59,795 bases of DNA from Anaeramoeba ignava (Eukaryota; Metamonada; Anaeramoebidae): NCBI GenBank assembly GCA_028826165.1, contig JAPDFW010000036.1, positions 1 through 59,795 on the forward strand, read 5' to 3'. The notes beneath the pieces are model-generated. The model was given only the letters and a program-made list of their open reading frames with translations. It ran no database searches and was not told the origin of the DNA. Both the position numbers and the translations under genes were made by a program. Positions 32,490 through 46,347 of this stretch are shown here, in pieces. Position 1 is the first letter of the stretch; each line of letters starts with the position of its first letter.

Positions 32490-35400
32490 ATGGAAGATAA
32501 AAATTTAAATTCATTTCCTTTTAAAAAAAATAAAACCACAAATTCTAATCAAAATTTCTATCAAAATCCCAATATAAATCAATATAAACAACGTTTAAAT
32601 TTTGATTCACCAAATCAAAATCAATTTTCATTATCAAATTTTGATTCTTATACACATATTTTAATGAATTTATATGAAGAAAGTAAATTTCTTGAAAGAG
32701 AAGCTCTTAAATTTCATTTAAAAATAGAAAATTTCTCACAAAAAATTCAGGATTATTTATCAAGAGCTTTGGAACAAGATTATGAATCACCTCTTCAAAA
32801 ATCTCAAAATTTAAATTCAAGCAATCAAAATTTTACAACTTGTCAAGTTAATTCAAGATATTTTGAACCCAATAATTCAAATCAATTAGAAAATGAAATT
32901 CAATTAGAAAATCTAATTCAATTAGAAAATCAAATACAAAATCCAATTCAATTAGAAAATTCAATTCAAAATCTAATTCAAAATCCAATTCAAAATCCAA
33001 TTCAAAATCCAATTCAAAATTCAATTCAAAATTCAATTCAAAATCCAATTCAAAATCCAATTCAAAATCCAATTCAAAATTCATTTGATTATAGAAATAA
33101 ATTTCAATCTACAGATGCGAATTTGGAACTTAGTGATCAATCAGATTTAGATCTTTTTAATAATCCATATAATGAAGATTCAGATGATTTTTCAAATGAA
33201 ATCAAAAATGAAAATGGAAAAATTCAAAAAATTCAAGAAATTCAAGAACATTTTCAAAATTCAAATGAAATTCCTTCTTATAATCAAAATTCATTTAAAC
33301 AGAATAATATTTCAATTCAAAATCAATCAAATCAATCAAATATCCAAGAGAATTCTTCAAATTTCAATTTTCCAAAAAATGAAGATAAATTTATTGAATT
33401 AAAAGATGAAAAACAAAATCAAAATCCAAGTAATTTTCAAATGAATGAAAAAAATAACGAACAAACAAAAATTGAAAACAATGAAATTGGAATAAATCAA
33501 AATGAAGGACTTAGGGGTCTTGATCTTGGACTTGATCTTGATTTAGATCTTGATTTTGCACAATTTACATCAAATGAAAATCCAAATGAAAATGAAAATC
33601 CAATTCAAAATGAAAATGAAAATCAAAATGAAAATCCAATTCAAAAAGAAACTGAAAAACCTAAATCATTTCAAAATCAAAATGAAAATGAAAAAGAAAC
33701 TGAAAAACCTAAATCATTTCAAAATCAAAAACAAAATGAAAATCAAAATCAAAATTTAAATCAAAATGAAAACTCAAATCATAAAGATAAATCAAAAAAA
33801 ATTGAATTTCCAAAGGAAAAAACATCAAAAAGATCATCAGTAATAAAACATTTATATCCTAAAGAAATACAAGGAACAGATGTTACAGATCCTGAACCAA
33901 TAAACTTTTATTCACAAACTAATTTCCCATGGTCTGAAAGAGTTGATATTGCAAAAGAACATCAATTCGAGATTGAAAAATTTCATCCAAATCAACTTCC
34001 TGCAATTAATGCAGCAATGGATGGACAAAATGTTTTTGTTCTTTTTCCAACTGGAGGAGGTATTTTTATTAAATAATTTTTTATTAAATATATTTATATT
34101 TATATTTATATTTATATTTTTTAAAAAAAGGAAAATCATTATGTTATCAAATTATAGGAATTTGTAAAGATGGAGTTTCTATTATAATTTCACCTTTAAT
34201 TTCATTAATTTATGAGTAAATTATATAAAATATCAAAATCGGAAAAAAAAATTTAAATCGGAAAAAAATTTTAAATTGAAAAAATTTTAAATTCTTTAGT
34301 CAAGTAAAAATCCTTGAATCACTTGAAATTAGAGTAGCCTCACTTGATTCAGATATGAAAAGCGAACAACAAGAACAAGTTTATGCAGGACTTAAAAAAC
34401 AACCAGAACCAGAATTCAAATTTGTATTTGTAACACCAGAAAGAGTAACAAAACAAAGATTTCGTTCAGTATTAAGAAATTTAATGAAAAGAAACATGAT
34501 TTCCCAATTTGTTATTGATGAAGTTCATTGTGTAAGTCAATGGGGTCATGATTTCCGACTTGATTATAAAGAATTGTCACTATTACAAGACGAATTCCCA
34601 AGTGTACCACTTATGCTGATGACAGCAACAGCAACAAAAACAGTTCGAAAAGATATTTACAAAATGTTAAAAATAGAAAAATGTCTTTTTTTTAAAAACA
34701 GTTTGAACCGACCAAATTTAATGTATCTTGTGGAAAAAAAAGAAAAAAACGTGGATGATCAAATTGTGGAATTTTTGCAAGAAAAAAAATTAATGAACCA
34801 AACAGGGATTATTTATTGCTATCGAATAAAAGAATGCGAGGAGTTAACAGAACAATTAAAAGCAAAAAACATCAAATGCGAAACTTATCATGCAAATGCA
34901 AAAGAAAAAACGCAAGTGCAAGAAAAGTGGATGAACGGAACCATCAACATTATCATCGCAACAATAGCCTTTGGGATGGGAATCAACAAAGGAGATGTTC
35001 GCTTTGTGATCCACGCTTCGGTTCCAAAGTCACTTGAAGGCTACTATCAACAGAGCGGTCGGGCTGGACGAGACGGCAAAAAGTCCTTTTGCCTGCTCTT
35101 TTATTCTCGAAAAGACAAAAACACAATTGATAATAAATCAAATCAATCATCAGCTTCGCCTGATCAACTTGCACATTATCGCAATCTTCTCAAGTCAATT
35201 GTGGATTATTGCGAAGATAATCAGACATGCAGAAGGAAGTTGATGCTGGATTATTTCAACGAAAATTTCGACGTCAAAAATTGTGGGAAAACTTGCGATA
35301 ATTGCATTCGAACTGCTAAATCCAAATTCACTGAAACAGATGTCACTCCTCATGTCCAGAAAATTCTCCAAGTAATCAATTCAGTCCCTACTAACGTCCG

Positions 35401-36469
35401 TCAAAGCAGTCTCATCCACATGATTAGAGGCACAGGTCGCAAAGAACTCGAAAGGAGAAGATGCTTTAATGAGGAGCTTTTTGGTTTTGCTAAAGGTGTT
35501 TATACTGAAGATGAAGCAAAAAGACTTGTTGCTATTTTGATCCAAAAATCCGTTCTTGAAGAAACTTATCAAGAAATTCAATCTCAATACAGAAAATTTG
35601 GTGTTTTCCTCGTTCCAAGTAAAAATGCAAATGATGTTATTAATGGAAAGTTAAAAATTAAATTTAATTTCGTTGAAAGAGAAAAAAAACGTAAAAAAGC
35701 TTCTCCAAAAAAAGTGGAATTTGGTGATTTGGATGAACATGTTAAAAAAGCAAAAACAAAATCAAAATCAAAATCAAAACCAAAACCAAAATCAAAATCA
35801 AAATCAAAATCAAAATCAAAATCAAAATCAAAATCAAAATCAAATTCAAATTCAAATTCAAAAAAAAATCCTGATTCTGATTCTGATTCTGATTCTAATT
35901 CTGATCTAAATTCAAACCCAAATTTAATTATTAACCAAATGCAATCAACCCCACAAAATAACCAAATGGATATTTCAAATGGTTATTTAAGAAAAACAAA
36001 AAGTACTTTAATTCCAAGAAAAAAAGCTGATCCAAAATTAATTAATCCAAATTTAAAATCAAATCAAAATCAAAAATCAAATCAAAATCAAAAATCAAAT
36101 CAAAATCAAAAATCAAATCAAAATCAACAAAGAAATATTCAAAAAGAAGAAGAACCAAAAAAAAGATTGAATTTGGATCTTTATCTTTTGGAATCCTTAT
36201 TTGAATTGAGAAGAGAATTGGCAGAAAAAGAACAGAAACCTTTCCATTTTATTGCTCAAAATTCAGTGTTATCAAATTTAGTTCTTAAAAAACCAACTAA
36301 TATTAATGATTTAAAAACAATTCCTGGTTTAGATCATGTAATTATTCGTAAATTTGGAAATGCTTTTATTCAACAAATTAGACAAGCTTTAGGTTTAAAT
36401 CCTTCAACTATTCAATTCCAAAATCAAAAAAATCAAGATACAGAAAATTGCAAATTTGATTTATTTTAA
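32490..36469 (+). CDS. BLM/Sgs1-type RecQ DNA helicase (1274 aa)
   Basis: Three exons: 32490-34059, 34131-34215 and 34300-36469, with introns of 71 and 84 nt; the first splits the Walker A motif, which joins to FPTGGGKSLCYQI. The N-terminal ~470 residues are Asn/Gln-rich with a PIQN-repeat block (32980-33090). Helicase core: FHPNQLPAINAA (motif 0), DEVH box near residue 624, MTATAT, FGMGINKGDVRFVIH, QQSGRAGRDG. Then the RQC zinc cysteines (CRRKLMLDYFNENF...CGKTCDNC), a Lys-Ser and Asp-Ser repeat linker, and a C-terminal HRDC domain (about 1177-1248). BLM-type RecQ helicases unwind and dissolve recombination intermediates. The core is conspicuously GC-richer (about 34890-35420) than the ends. 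Frame is intact even across A7 and A8 runs. Confidence 0.95.
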
Positions 36470-36758
36470 AAATTTAATTCATCAAAAAAAAAGAAAAAAA
36501 ATTTTTTTTTTTCATTCCACTTTTTTTAATCAAATATTTTTTTCATTTTTTAAAAAAGGAATTAATAAAAATTCAAAACTCTCTTTTCCAAAATTCTATT
36601 TATAAATTGTTTTATTTCTTTATTTCTTTCTTTCTTTATTCTTTCAAAAGAAAAAAACAACAATATAACAGAAAAAAAATTTTAAAAGAAATAATAATTA
36701 TAATAATAATAAAAATAATAATAAACTTATTATTTTTTAAGTGAAATCAATCAATCAA

Positions 36759-39700
36759 TCAATAAATCATCCGATTTCTTTGATTTCTATTTCTTTTAAA
36801 TTCAGTAGCTTCAACAATAATTTTTTGGAACAAAAACATATTACGTAAATCAAGAAGGGAAGATTTATCAAGAAACAAATCTTTACCACGACGAATTCCA
36901 ATATCAATTTCATTCCATTTATCTCTATATATTTGTTTAAGAAGAATAAGACCAAAACGAGGATGATAAGAAATAACAGCAGAAGAAAGTTTTCCTTTGA
37001 TACACAAATAAACACTGTGTGCTTTAATATTGTTTGAATGAGAAGAAATATTAAAATAACTTGAATCAAGTGAATTGGATCGCAAATCAAGATCAACAAT
37101 ATCGCCTGTTACTAAACATAATCCTGCATTGTTAGGAAGAGGAAGTCCTTGTGAATTTGTTTTTTGTTCAGATTCCCGCCAAATTGTGCTGAATTTTTTG
37201 GGTAAAGTTGAAAATGTAAACTCAATAGGTGGTGTTAATGTTTCCGTTATTGGCATTTTGTTATCAATCTCTCTATTGAAATTCCCATTCATTTTTGTGA
37301 AATATTCATTCAATGATTTCGGTGGTGATTTTAAAATTTCAAAAATGGATATTTCCAATCCAATAAAATCCTGAAAATCTTTGAAATTATTCAAAGAAAT
37401 GATATTTGCATTTGGTGATTGATTGAGGCATATTGAATTGAATAAAGAAATTGTGCGGAAAAAAGGAATGCATATCAATTCAATTTGCTTGACTAGATCC
37501 TCTTCTTTTGCGATATCAACTGCTTTTTGCATTTTATCTTGATCGCTAATTGATTTGCAATTATTTAAAAGTAATGGATATTTTTGTTGAATTGATTCAT
37601 CAACAGAAATTGAGTAAATTATTATTTGATATAAAAGTGGATAAAAAAATAATTTGCTGAGTTCAATAAAACATTTTGATTCTTCAATTTCGTTATTGAA
37701 TAAAATGCTCAAAACAATGAAATAAAACACAATATCTCCTGATAAAAGAGATTCTGAATCAACATCAAAAGAAACTCCTTCGAATATAAATTTCCATATT
37801 TTATTTTTGAGTTCTTGTTGGAATTTCATTCCGTAATTGGTTTCCTTACTCAAAACAACACAAATTCTGTAAATACTTTGTAATTGAAATTTTTGGGTTT
37901 CATCCAATGATTGATTTTCTTGATTTCTTGTTGAAATTTCAAATATCGAAAGTGTGTTAGAAAGTAATTCACAAGCCAAACAAAATCCCTTTTCGGTTGC
38001 ATAACTTGGCTCAAGATTGCTATCGTCTGATAAGCAAAAGTCTAAATTTCGGATAAAAGTATCTATTGAATCTCGAATACTATCAGGTATATTTTCTAAT
38101 ATTGTTGTTTGTCGTGGTTTTTTTTGATTTTCTTCAAAAAATTTGATTGTTTCCTCAAAAAAATTTATTGTTGTTTGTTTTTTCTTTTCAATAGATATTT
38201 TTCTGTAATTTTTTTGTATTTTTTGAAGTGGAGCATTTGATTCCAATTTAATAGAATTATCGGTTTTTTTGAAAAGAAATGGTTTTTTTTGCTTTCGGGA
38301 TTCTTCTTTGTGAGATAATGGTGGTAATTTTGGAATATTTTGAGGAATTGATTTAAAATTTTCAACAATATCCATATTTGTATTTGTATCCATATTTGAT
38401 TTTGATTTTGATTTTGAATTTAAATTTAAATTTAAATCTTTCATAATATTTGATTTTGCTTTTTGTTTTTTTTGTTTTCGAATTCGATTTCGATTTGAAG
38501 ATTTTTTTATATTTGAATTGAAATTTGAATTCTTCATTAGACTTCTTTTTTGGGGTGAATTTGAAAAGATGCTTTGATTTGAAAAGATACTTTGATTTTG
38601 ATTTTGATTTTGATTTTGATTTTGATTTTGATTTTGATTTTGATTTTGATTTTGATTTTGATTTTGATTTTGATTTTGATTTTGATTTTGATTTTGATTT
38701 TGATTTTGATTTGAAAATATACTTGAAGAGATTTGTGAATTTGGAAACATATTTGGAATTTGCTTTGGAATTAGATTTAGATTTTGAATTTGATTTTGAT
38801 TTTGATTTTGATTTAGATTTTGATTTTGGTTTTGATTTAGATTTTGATTTTGATTTAGATTTTGATTATTATTTATGTCTTTAGGTTTAAAAATATAACT
38901 GGGAATTATGGGTAAAAGAGTATTTGCAACTGAACGATCCATTGGACAAAGAAATTGATTTTTTGCCAAATTAATTAAATCCATTCCATCAAAAGCAAGA
39001 CGTCTCATCTGATTTGAAATTAAAGAAGAAATATAACCTTGATAACATTCAATATGCATAAGATGCCCACAACTAATTAAATATAAACGACTTCTTGTGT
39101 TTGAATAATTGAACGATGTTCCACGCTTTTGGGAAATAAATTTATGTGAAACAATATCATGAATATTTGATAAATGGATATAACAAACAAGACCCAAAGG
39201 TCGAGAATCATTATATGGTTGGTCATCTTTGCAAAGAGAGCAACGGAGATGAATGATTTTCTCATCATAACTAAGTTGGGATATGGAATGATCAAACACA
39301 GTCCATGTTGAGATGTTATTTTTATCACCAACTAATTTCAATTTTTGTGTGACTTCATGTTCAACATCCATTTCCATGAATTCATTAGAATGTTTTTGTG
39401 TAAATTGCTTCATTTTCAAGCGGTTTTGAGTCAATATCATTCGTTGTTTTTCTTCAATTTTTCGTTTGCGTTTTTCTTCTTCTTCTTTCATAATTTGTTT
39501 ATTATCAAGAAATTGTGGAAGTTGTTTTTGGATAATTGATTTGCATTCGAGAGATTTACTCTGGAAAATTTTCAAAATTTCAGAAACTAAAATCTCATTT
39601 TCTTTGTTGAGTTGGAGTTTGTACAAGTTGATAAGCAAAGAAATAAAAGTGATTTTTCCTTTTGGAGTTTCAACTGGAAAAATTGAGTTGCGGAATAAAT

Positions 39701-42700
39701 CATTATATGTGGGAAATCTGATGTTATTTGGAACAATGATGCTGTTTTTTTTGAATAGGGAATCGTTTTTTTCATTTTTTAAATGCTCTTTTTCATTGTC
39801 TTTGTTTTGATCTTTGGAATTCTGAATATTTTTATCACTATTCCCCATAAAAGAGTTCTCAATAGTTAGTGAAAATCTAATCAAATGAAGTGCATAATTG
39901 AGTAATTCTTCAGAAAATGATTTGTTTTGTTCAACACTATTATAAAGAACAGTGAAAAGAATTTGGTGCATTAAGTGATTGTGTAAAATTTTCGGAAGAT
40001 TCTGGAAAGATGGATGAGTTGGAGTGTAACGAGGACTTGGATATATTTCAGGAATTTTGGAAGTGGAAAAACGAGCGTTGTGAAGTTTAATAAAATCCAT
40101 GTAATTTTCTTCAGCTTTTTGGGATACTTTTTGTGTAAAATGAGGGAAATATTGACCTTCAAATTCTTTCCAAAATTCTGGTTTAAGAGAAAATGTATGT
40201 TGTTTTTCATTGAAAAATGCGACTTCTTGAAGAATAGATTCGAATTCTTGATCCGAAAAGATATCTTCATCAATAATTTTGTGGAGATTGCTGTGTGATT
40301 GTGGATAATAGCATAATTGGTGGATGATTTCACGCCTCAAAATTGCGCGACTATTAAGAACACCAGAATTGGCTCTTTCAATCAAGATTATGATGAGCAG
40401 TTTAAGAAAATCACCAGCCATTAAAGTTTGAAGCTCAATATTTGCGTTTTTTTTGCTTTTATTTGAGCCAAAATTCCAGAAATTATCAAGTTGAAAAGCA
40501 TCAAGAATGGATAACAACAATTTTTGTGGATCCATTACAACAGCTGCAATTTGGAGAAGAGATATATCTTTGTCAATAAAATGCATGTAGTATTTGGGAT
40601 GGCGATGCATGTCCATTTGTTTTTGCACAGAAGAACCATTTCTGACCCAAAAATTATGAGAAATTTGGGAAAAAACAGCCTGTAATCTGATGACATGAAT
40701 CACAAGAAGAATGAAGGTGTCTAAATATTGTTCGGAATAAATGGATGTTTCTTGGAAAAGACTTGGAAACGTAAGATCCCATTGTTTAACTGCAGAAATG
40801 GCGAATGTAGCCAATATTCTTTGCAGGGGATAATGCATCGAAATGGGTTGTGTTGAAATATCATATGAATATATTTGGTATTGAATCCTTTCTCGCGGGG
40901 AATCTAATGATTGAGGCACACAAACAACGCATTGGTGCAAATCATTATAAACAGCATTATTATCAATAATCCATTCAATATTTGTTGAGATGATTGTTTT
41001 GAAAATATTTGATATTTTGCTCATTAATGTTTCTGTAAGTTGACCACGTTTTGTTGCTTCATCAAATTTTACTGGTGGTGTGAAGATATTCTCGCCACAA
41101 AGAAATCCTTTATTGAGTAAAGAAACCAGTGAATTGTGATAAAATGCAAGATGAAATGCATTTTCCCAGAGCATATCTTCATAGGCTACATGCGATGATG
41201 TTTCGCGCTTGATCATATGCATTCCTTCTAAACATACAAAAAATTGAAGGAATTTTTCAAAAAGGTTTTGTTTTTTCATCATCACAAATTGCGAGGAATA
41301 ATAATCACGAAGTGCATATTTAAGATCAATAATAATAAACCAAATTTTTTTGGATGTAATAATGGGGTGACGAAGATTAATATTTTTCAAATGTGAATCG
41401 GCAAGATTGAATATTTGAGAATTGATCAAATGTGGAAGAGAATTTGCATCAATTGAATTTGGATTTGGATTATTTTCATCGAAAGTAAATGAAATCGAAT
41501 TGTTTCCTTCCAAATTATGACCAGTTAATTGATCACTATCTTCTTGATTTTCTCCTTCAACTGAGTTTTCTTCAAATTCAATTTCTCTTCCGTTATTTCT
41601 ATTTAATGGCGTGCAAATTTCATCAAGTATTTCAGTCATTGTTTCAAACAATATATCAATAAAATTATATTTTTCACAAAATTCAGGAGAAAATTTTGGA
41701 ACATTGAATAATTGAACAGAAAATTGAGAAAAATCTTTCTCGAGAGGATGAAGTGCTATTTTGTGCATTTTTCTGTGAAACATTACTTGATATATTTTAA
41801 TATAGGATTTGAAAAACTCTTTTTTAAAAGAAATATCTGATATGGCTTTATACCAGAAGGAAATGAGTGCTTGGAAAATGGGTCCTTCTTCAAGATATGA
41901 TAAACGCATTAAAAATTCAAGTACACTCATTTCATTTCCAGAATCAATGAATTTTGAAGAAGCAGATTGTTGAACAAATTCAATACTTGTTAGTCTTCTA
42001 AGTCCATTATCAAAGCTAATAAAATTCTGTAACCATTTAAGCAAAACAATAATTTCGTGACGATTTTTATGGAATTCAGAAGAACTAACATTATCAAACA
42101 GAGTATATTCATCAATAGAAAATTGATTTAAATCATTTTGATTCAAATCATTTTGAAATTGATTTTGATTTAAATCATTTTGAAATTGATTTTGATTTAA
42201 ATCATTTTGAAATTGATTTTGATTTAGATTTTGATTTAGATTTTGATTTTGATTTAAATCATTTTGAAATTGATTTTGATTTTGTAATTGATTTTGATTT
42301 TGATTTTGATTTTGATTTTGATTTTGATTTAAATCATTTTGAAATTGATTTTGATTTTGATTTTGTAAATGATTTTGATTTTGATTTTGATTTTGATTTT
42401 GATTTTGATTTTGTAAATTTAAATTTTGATAAGATGAAAAATCAACAAAATGACTCATCTCAATCAAACGTTTATAAAAAAGATTAATTAAAAATCCAAG
42501 AACACTACGAATAATAAAAGGAGCACGAACTTTAAGGCGATTATCAAGGAGATTTTCAGGATTTTCAGGTAAACCTTTATGAAAATGACAAAAACCTGAA
42601 TGTCTCCAAGATTGATCATCACCACAATCACACATACCCAGTCCGCCCTTTACACAATAATAGTCATGACCCTCATGATTGCCTGCCAAAAAGCACTTTA

Positions 42701-43099
42701 CGCATATGGCACTTGTGGGATGCAATCCGCATGTCCTGCATTTGTAACAAATTTCACCTTCTTTCCATGATTCCCCACAAATTCCTGTGTTTTTGGCACA
42801 CTTCCTCCGTAATTCTGCTATATATTCTTCAGGTTCTTCTCCTCCACTCAATATCCAATTTAGCCACTCTGTTAATTCTTCTATCTCGTTTTGCTCTCTT
42901 TGTTGCGCAATTAATTTTTCGATAAATTCGCTGATAAATTCCGGCGACTATCAATTTCCCAAAAAAAAAATCATAGTTTGGTTATTTTTGTTTTGGTTTG
43001 TTTTTTGTTTGTTTTTTTGGTTCTGACTTGGCTAAGTGAATATGCCGTTTCTTTTTTTGTTTTAGATATTTTTGGAATTTTTGAAAATTCTTCTTCCAT
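36759..43099 (-). CDS. UBR-box and RING E3 ubiquitin ligase (about 2086 aa)
   Basis: Exon 2 (36759-42947) is open without interruption; exon 1 (43028-43099) encodes MEEEFSKIPKISKTKKETAY and joins through an 80-nt intron (donor GTCAGA, less typical than the others). The N-terminus has a UBR box (about 77-150: CGESWKEGEICYKCRTCGL, CVKCFLAGNHEGHDY, CDCGDDQSWRHSGFC), which binds N-degrons. A RING-H2 type region lies near 1255-1375 (LRCSLCKDDQ, ISCGHLMHIECY, FLCPMDRS), and the C-terminal UBR autoinhibitory-type domain ends the protein (LCLVTGDIVD, FGLILLKQIYRDKWNEIDIG). Three or four Gln/Asn tracts interrupt it. I see no clear ClpS-like domain, so it could be closer to UBR3 than to UBR1/2. Role: Arg/N-degron proteolysis (family knowledge). 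Confidence 0.9.
38591..38712 (-). repeat. Coding (AATCAA)n hexamer tract in the UBR gene
   Basis: About twenty pure TTTTGA units (+ strand) encode an uninterrupted Asn-Gln run, using only AAT and CAA. Such purity points to recent slippage expansion. Confidence 0.93.
42122..42420 (-). repeat. Coding Asn/Gln repeat with QFQNDLNQ units in the UBR gene
   Basis: A mixed tract in which the octapeptide QFQNDLNQ recurs about five to six times among NQ dipeptides, just after the UBR box. The underlying DNA unit TTGATTTAAATCATTTTGAA is also found in the SCC2 gene at about 52845-52915. Confidence 0.9.
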
Positions 43100-43577
43100 T
43101 TTGTTTTTGTTTTTGTTTAAAATTCGGTTTTTTTTCTCTTTTGTTATTTTATTTTTATATAATTAATTTTTATTTTTTTAATCTATTGAATAAAAAGATA
43201 AAAGTGGAGAACAAATTTTTAAATAAAAAAGTTGTCAAAAAAATAAATAGGAATGAAAAATGAAAAAGAAAAAAAAAATGAAAAAAAATAAAAAAAAAAT
43301 AAAAAAAAAAAGTTGAATAAAGTGAGAATTTTTACAAATTTAAAAAGAAAATAATCAATAAAATAGATTTAAAATTTAATCAACCTAAATTAATTTAAAT
43401 TAAAAATTGATTTTAGAACAATTTTTAGCTTTCTCCTTTTTATAATCTTTTCTCCTTTTTAATAAAAAAAAAAATTAAAATTTGAAAATTGAAATTTCAT
43501 TTTTTTCTTTTTTTTTTAATTTAATTTTTTTATTTTTCTTTTTTTCTTTTTTTTCTTTTTGATAATTAATTTGAAAA
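43100..43577. other. Divergent intergenic region UBR / PROPPIN
   Basis: 478 bp between opposite start codons. It holds T- and A-homopolymers, ATGAAAAA runs and a T/C tract just before the PROPPIN ATG (43500-43560). Short ORFs here have no recognisable content. Both promoters must lie here. Confidence 0.5.
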
Positions 43578-46177
43578 ATGACAAAAAATATTAAAAAAAA
43601 TCCTAAATCAATTTTTATTACTTTTAATCAAACAAATGATTTATTTTGTTGTGGTCTTCATAATGGTTTTAAAATTATTAATTGTGATCCATTTGAAGAA
43701 AAATTAAATCGAAGTTTGTGTTTTATTTTATTATTTTATTATTAAATTATTTATTAAAATTAAATTTGGAAAAAAAAACAAAAAATAAAAAACAAAAATT
43801 TTTTTTTCCATTTTTAAATAATTTCCTTTTAAATTTATTCCAAAAATAAAAAAATAAAAAAAGCTTTTCAAGAAACTGGAATTTCAAAAATTGAAATTTT
43901 AAATCGTTCAAATGTTATGGTTTTTGTTGGAGATGGAACATCAACAAATTTTCCATTAACAAAGGTTTTTAATCAAATTTACATTTCAAAATCAATTCAA
44001 AAATTTAAAATGAATTAGAAAATCAAAATGAAAATGAAAATGAAAATGAAAATCAATTAGAAAATGAAAATGAAAATGAAAATTAAAATGAAAATCAATT
44101 AGAAAATGAAAATTAAAATCAATTTGAAAATGAAAATTTAAATTCAAATTCAAATTGAAATTTAAAATGAAAATGAAAATGAAAATGAAAATTAAAATTA
44201 AAATTAAAATTAAAATCAATTAGAAAATTAAAATCAATTCGAAAATGAAAATGAAAATCAATTTGAAAATGAAAATTAAAATGAAAATGAAAATTAAAAT
44301 GAAAATGAAAATCAAAATGAAAATGAAAATGAAAATGAAAATGAAAATGAAAATGAAAATCAATTAGAAAATTCAAATGAAAATTAAAATGAAAATGAAA
44401 TTGAAAATGAAAATGAAAATGAAAATGAAAATGAAAATGAAAATGAAAATGAAAATGAAAATGAAAATGAAAATGAAAATGAAAATGAAAATGAAAATGA
44501 AAATTAAAATGAAAATTAAAATGAAAATTAAAATTAAAATCAATTTGAAAAATCAATTTGAAAATTCAAATTCAAATTAAAATGAAAATGAGAATGAAAA
44601 TCAAAATGAAAATCAATATTAAAATGAAAATGAATTAGAAAATGAAAATGAAAATGAAAATGAAAATGAAAATGAAATTGAAATTGAAAATGAAAATGAA
44701 AATAAAAATGAAAATTAAAATGAAAATTAAAATTCAAATTCAAATTCAAATTCAAATTCAAATTAAAATCAAAATCAAATTAATTTTAAATTTCAAATAT
44801 TAAAAATAAAAAAAGGTTTTTCTTTGGGATGATTATGTTTACAAATGCATTTTAAAATTAGAACATGATGAAGATGTTCTTGGAGTTAAAATTAATTTAG
44901 AATATATATTTACTGTTACAAAAATAAAGCATATATTCATAATTCAAAAACAGGAAGAACAGTTCATACAATTGAAACATATCCAAATCTAAAAGGGATT
45001 AAATTTAGTATTTGTTCAGATACATTTATTGAACAGTTATTAAATTCCTGGTTTAAAAAGGAAGTGTTCGTGTTAGAAATTTTTCACAAGATAATGAATT
45101 TGATCAAGAAATTATGTAAAATTAAAATTATATTATATTATATTTTCAATATTTAAAAATATTCCAAATTAAAATATTATTATTTAAAATATTAAATTTC
45201 AAAACATTAATAAACAAAAATTGAACAAAATTCAATTAAATAAAGATGGTTAATAAATAAAATATTCCAAATCAAATATTTAAAAATATTCAAATCAAAT
45301 ATTTAATAAATAAAATATTTAATAAATCAAATATTCCAAATTAAATATTTAATAAATATTCCAAATTAAATATTTAATAAATAAAATATAATAAATAAAA
45401 TATTCCAAATCAAATAATTAATAAAATATTCCAAATCAAATATTTATAAATATTCCAAATTAAATATTTATAAATATTCCAAATTAAATATTTATAAATA
45501 TTCCAAATTAAATATTTAAAAATATTCAATAATATTTAATAATATTTAAAAATATTTAAAAAATATTTAATAATATTTATAAATATTTAATAAATAAAAG
45601 GGAACTTTAATTAGAGTTATTGAATCTCAAACAGGAAAAGAAATTAAACAATTTAGAAGAGGTGCAAAAAAAGCTAAAATATATTCACTTGCATTTGATG
45701 AAAATTCAGAATTTCTTGCTGCAACTTCTTCTTCAGGAACAATTCATATTTTTAGATTAACTCCTAAAAAAGAAAAAAAACAAAGCGAAAAGAAAAATAA
45801 GTTTGTGATAAAAAAAATTTAATTTTAATTTTAATTTTAATTAAATTTTTTAATAATAAAAAAAGACGAGGAGAAACAGGAACTGAAAGAAGTGTTATGA
45901 AAACTAAAATTCCTAATAAAGAATATTGTGTTTGTGGTTTTGATAAAAGTTCAAATCTTTTTGGTAAAAAAATTTTATTTTTTTTTTATTTTATATTTTT
46001 TTGTTCCACTTTTTTTTAATTAAATTTTTTTTATTTTAAATTTAAATTTTAGTTGTTACAATTGATGGATCTTTTTATAAATTTTATGTTGACAAAGCTA
46101 ATCGACAAATTAAACAAGTTAAGGAAATGTATAAACAATTTTTAAATATTCATGATGAAAAAGAAAAAGAGAAATAA
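43578..46177 (+). CDS. PROPPIN (WIPI/Atg18 family) beta-propeller, frame-disrupted
   Basis: Exons 43578-43713, 43864-43964, 44816-45115, 45601-45800, 45866-45963 and 46053-46177. They give FITFNQTNDLFCCGLHNGFKI, NCDPFEEK, VFLWDDYVYK, GTLIRVIESQTGKEI, the lipid-binding FRRG motif (KQFRRGAKKAKIYSLAF), SGTIHIF and a C-terminal DGSFYKFYVDK blade. PROPPINs bind PI3P/PI(3,5)P2 through FRRG and act in autophagosome formation. Exon 3 is broken: the A5 run at 44920-44924 needs one more A to continue NKAYIHNSKTGR, and there are further shifts near 45050. About nine residues expected just before GTLIRV are not found. Either assembly errors or a decaying gene. Confidence 0.8.
43965..44815 (+). repeat. 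GAAAAT-type repeat intron 2 of PROPPIN
   Basis: 851-nt intron of GAAAAT hexamers with AATCAATTAG and AAATTAAA variants. The Phe-His-rich minus-strand frames are repeat artefacts. Confidence 0.9.
45116..45600 (+). repeat. AT-rich repeat stretch inside PROPPIN
   Basis: Probably one or two introns. Contains AAATATTCCAAATTAAATAT units (about 45250-45590). A short possible coding piece at 45221-45248 (LNKIQLNKDG in one frame) resembles the blade preceding GTLIRV, but splice sites could not be set. Confidence 0.6.
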
Positions 46178-46347
46178 ATTCATTCAAAAATTTCTAAAAA
46201 TTCCAAAAAAAAAAAAAAAGAAAAATATAATTTCAATTTCAAATTCAATTCAATTCTTTTAATTCATTTTCTTTTTTTTTTCTTCTTTTAATTTTAATTC
46301 AAAAAAAAAAAAGAAATAATTAAAATTTAAATTAAAAAAAATTTCAA

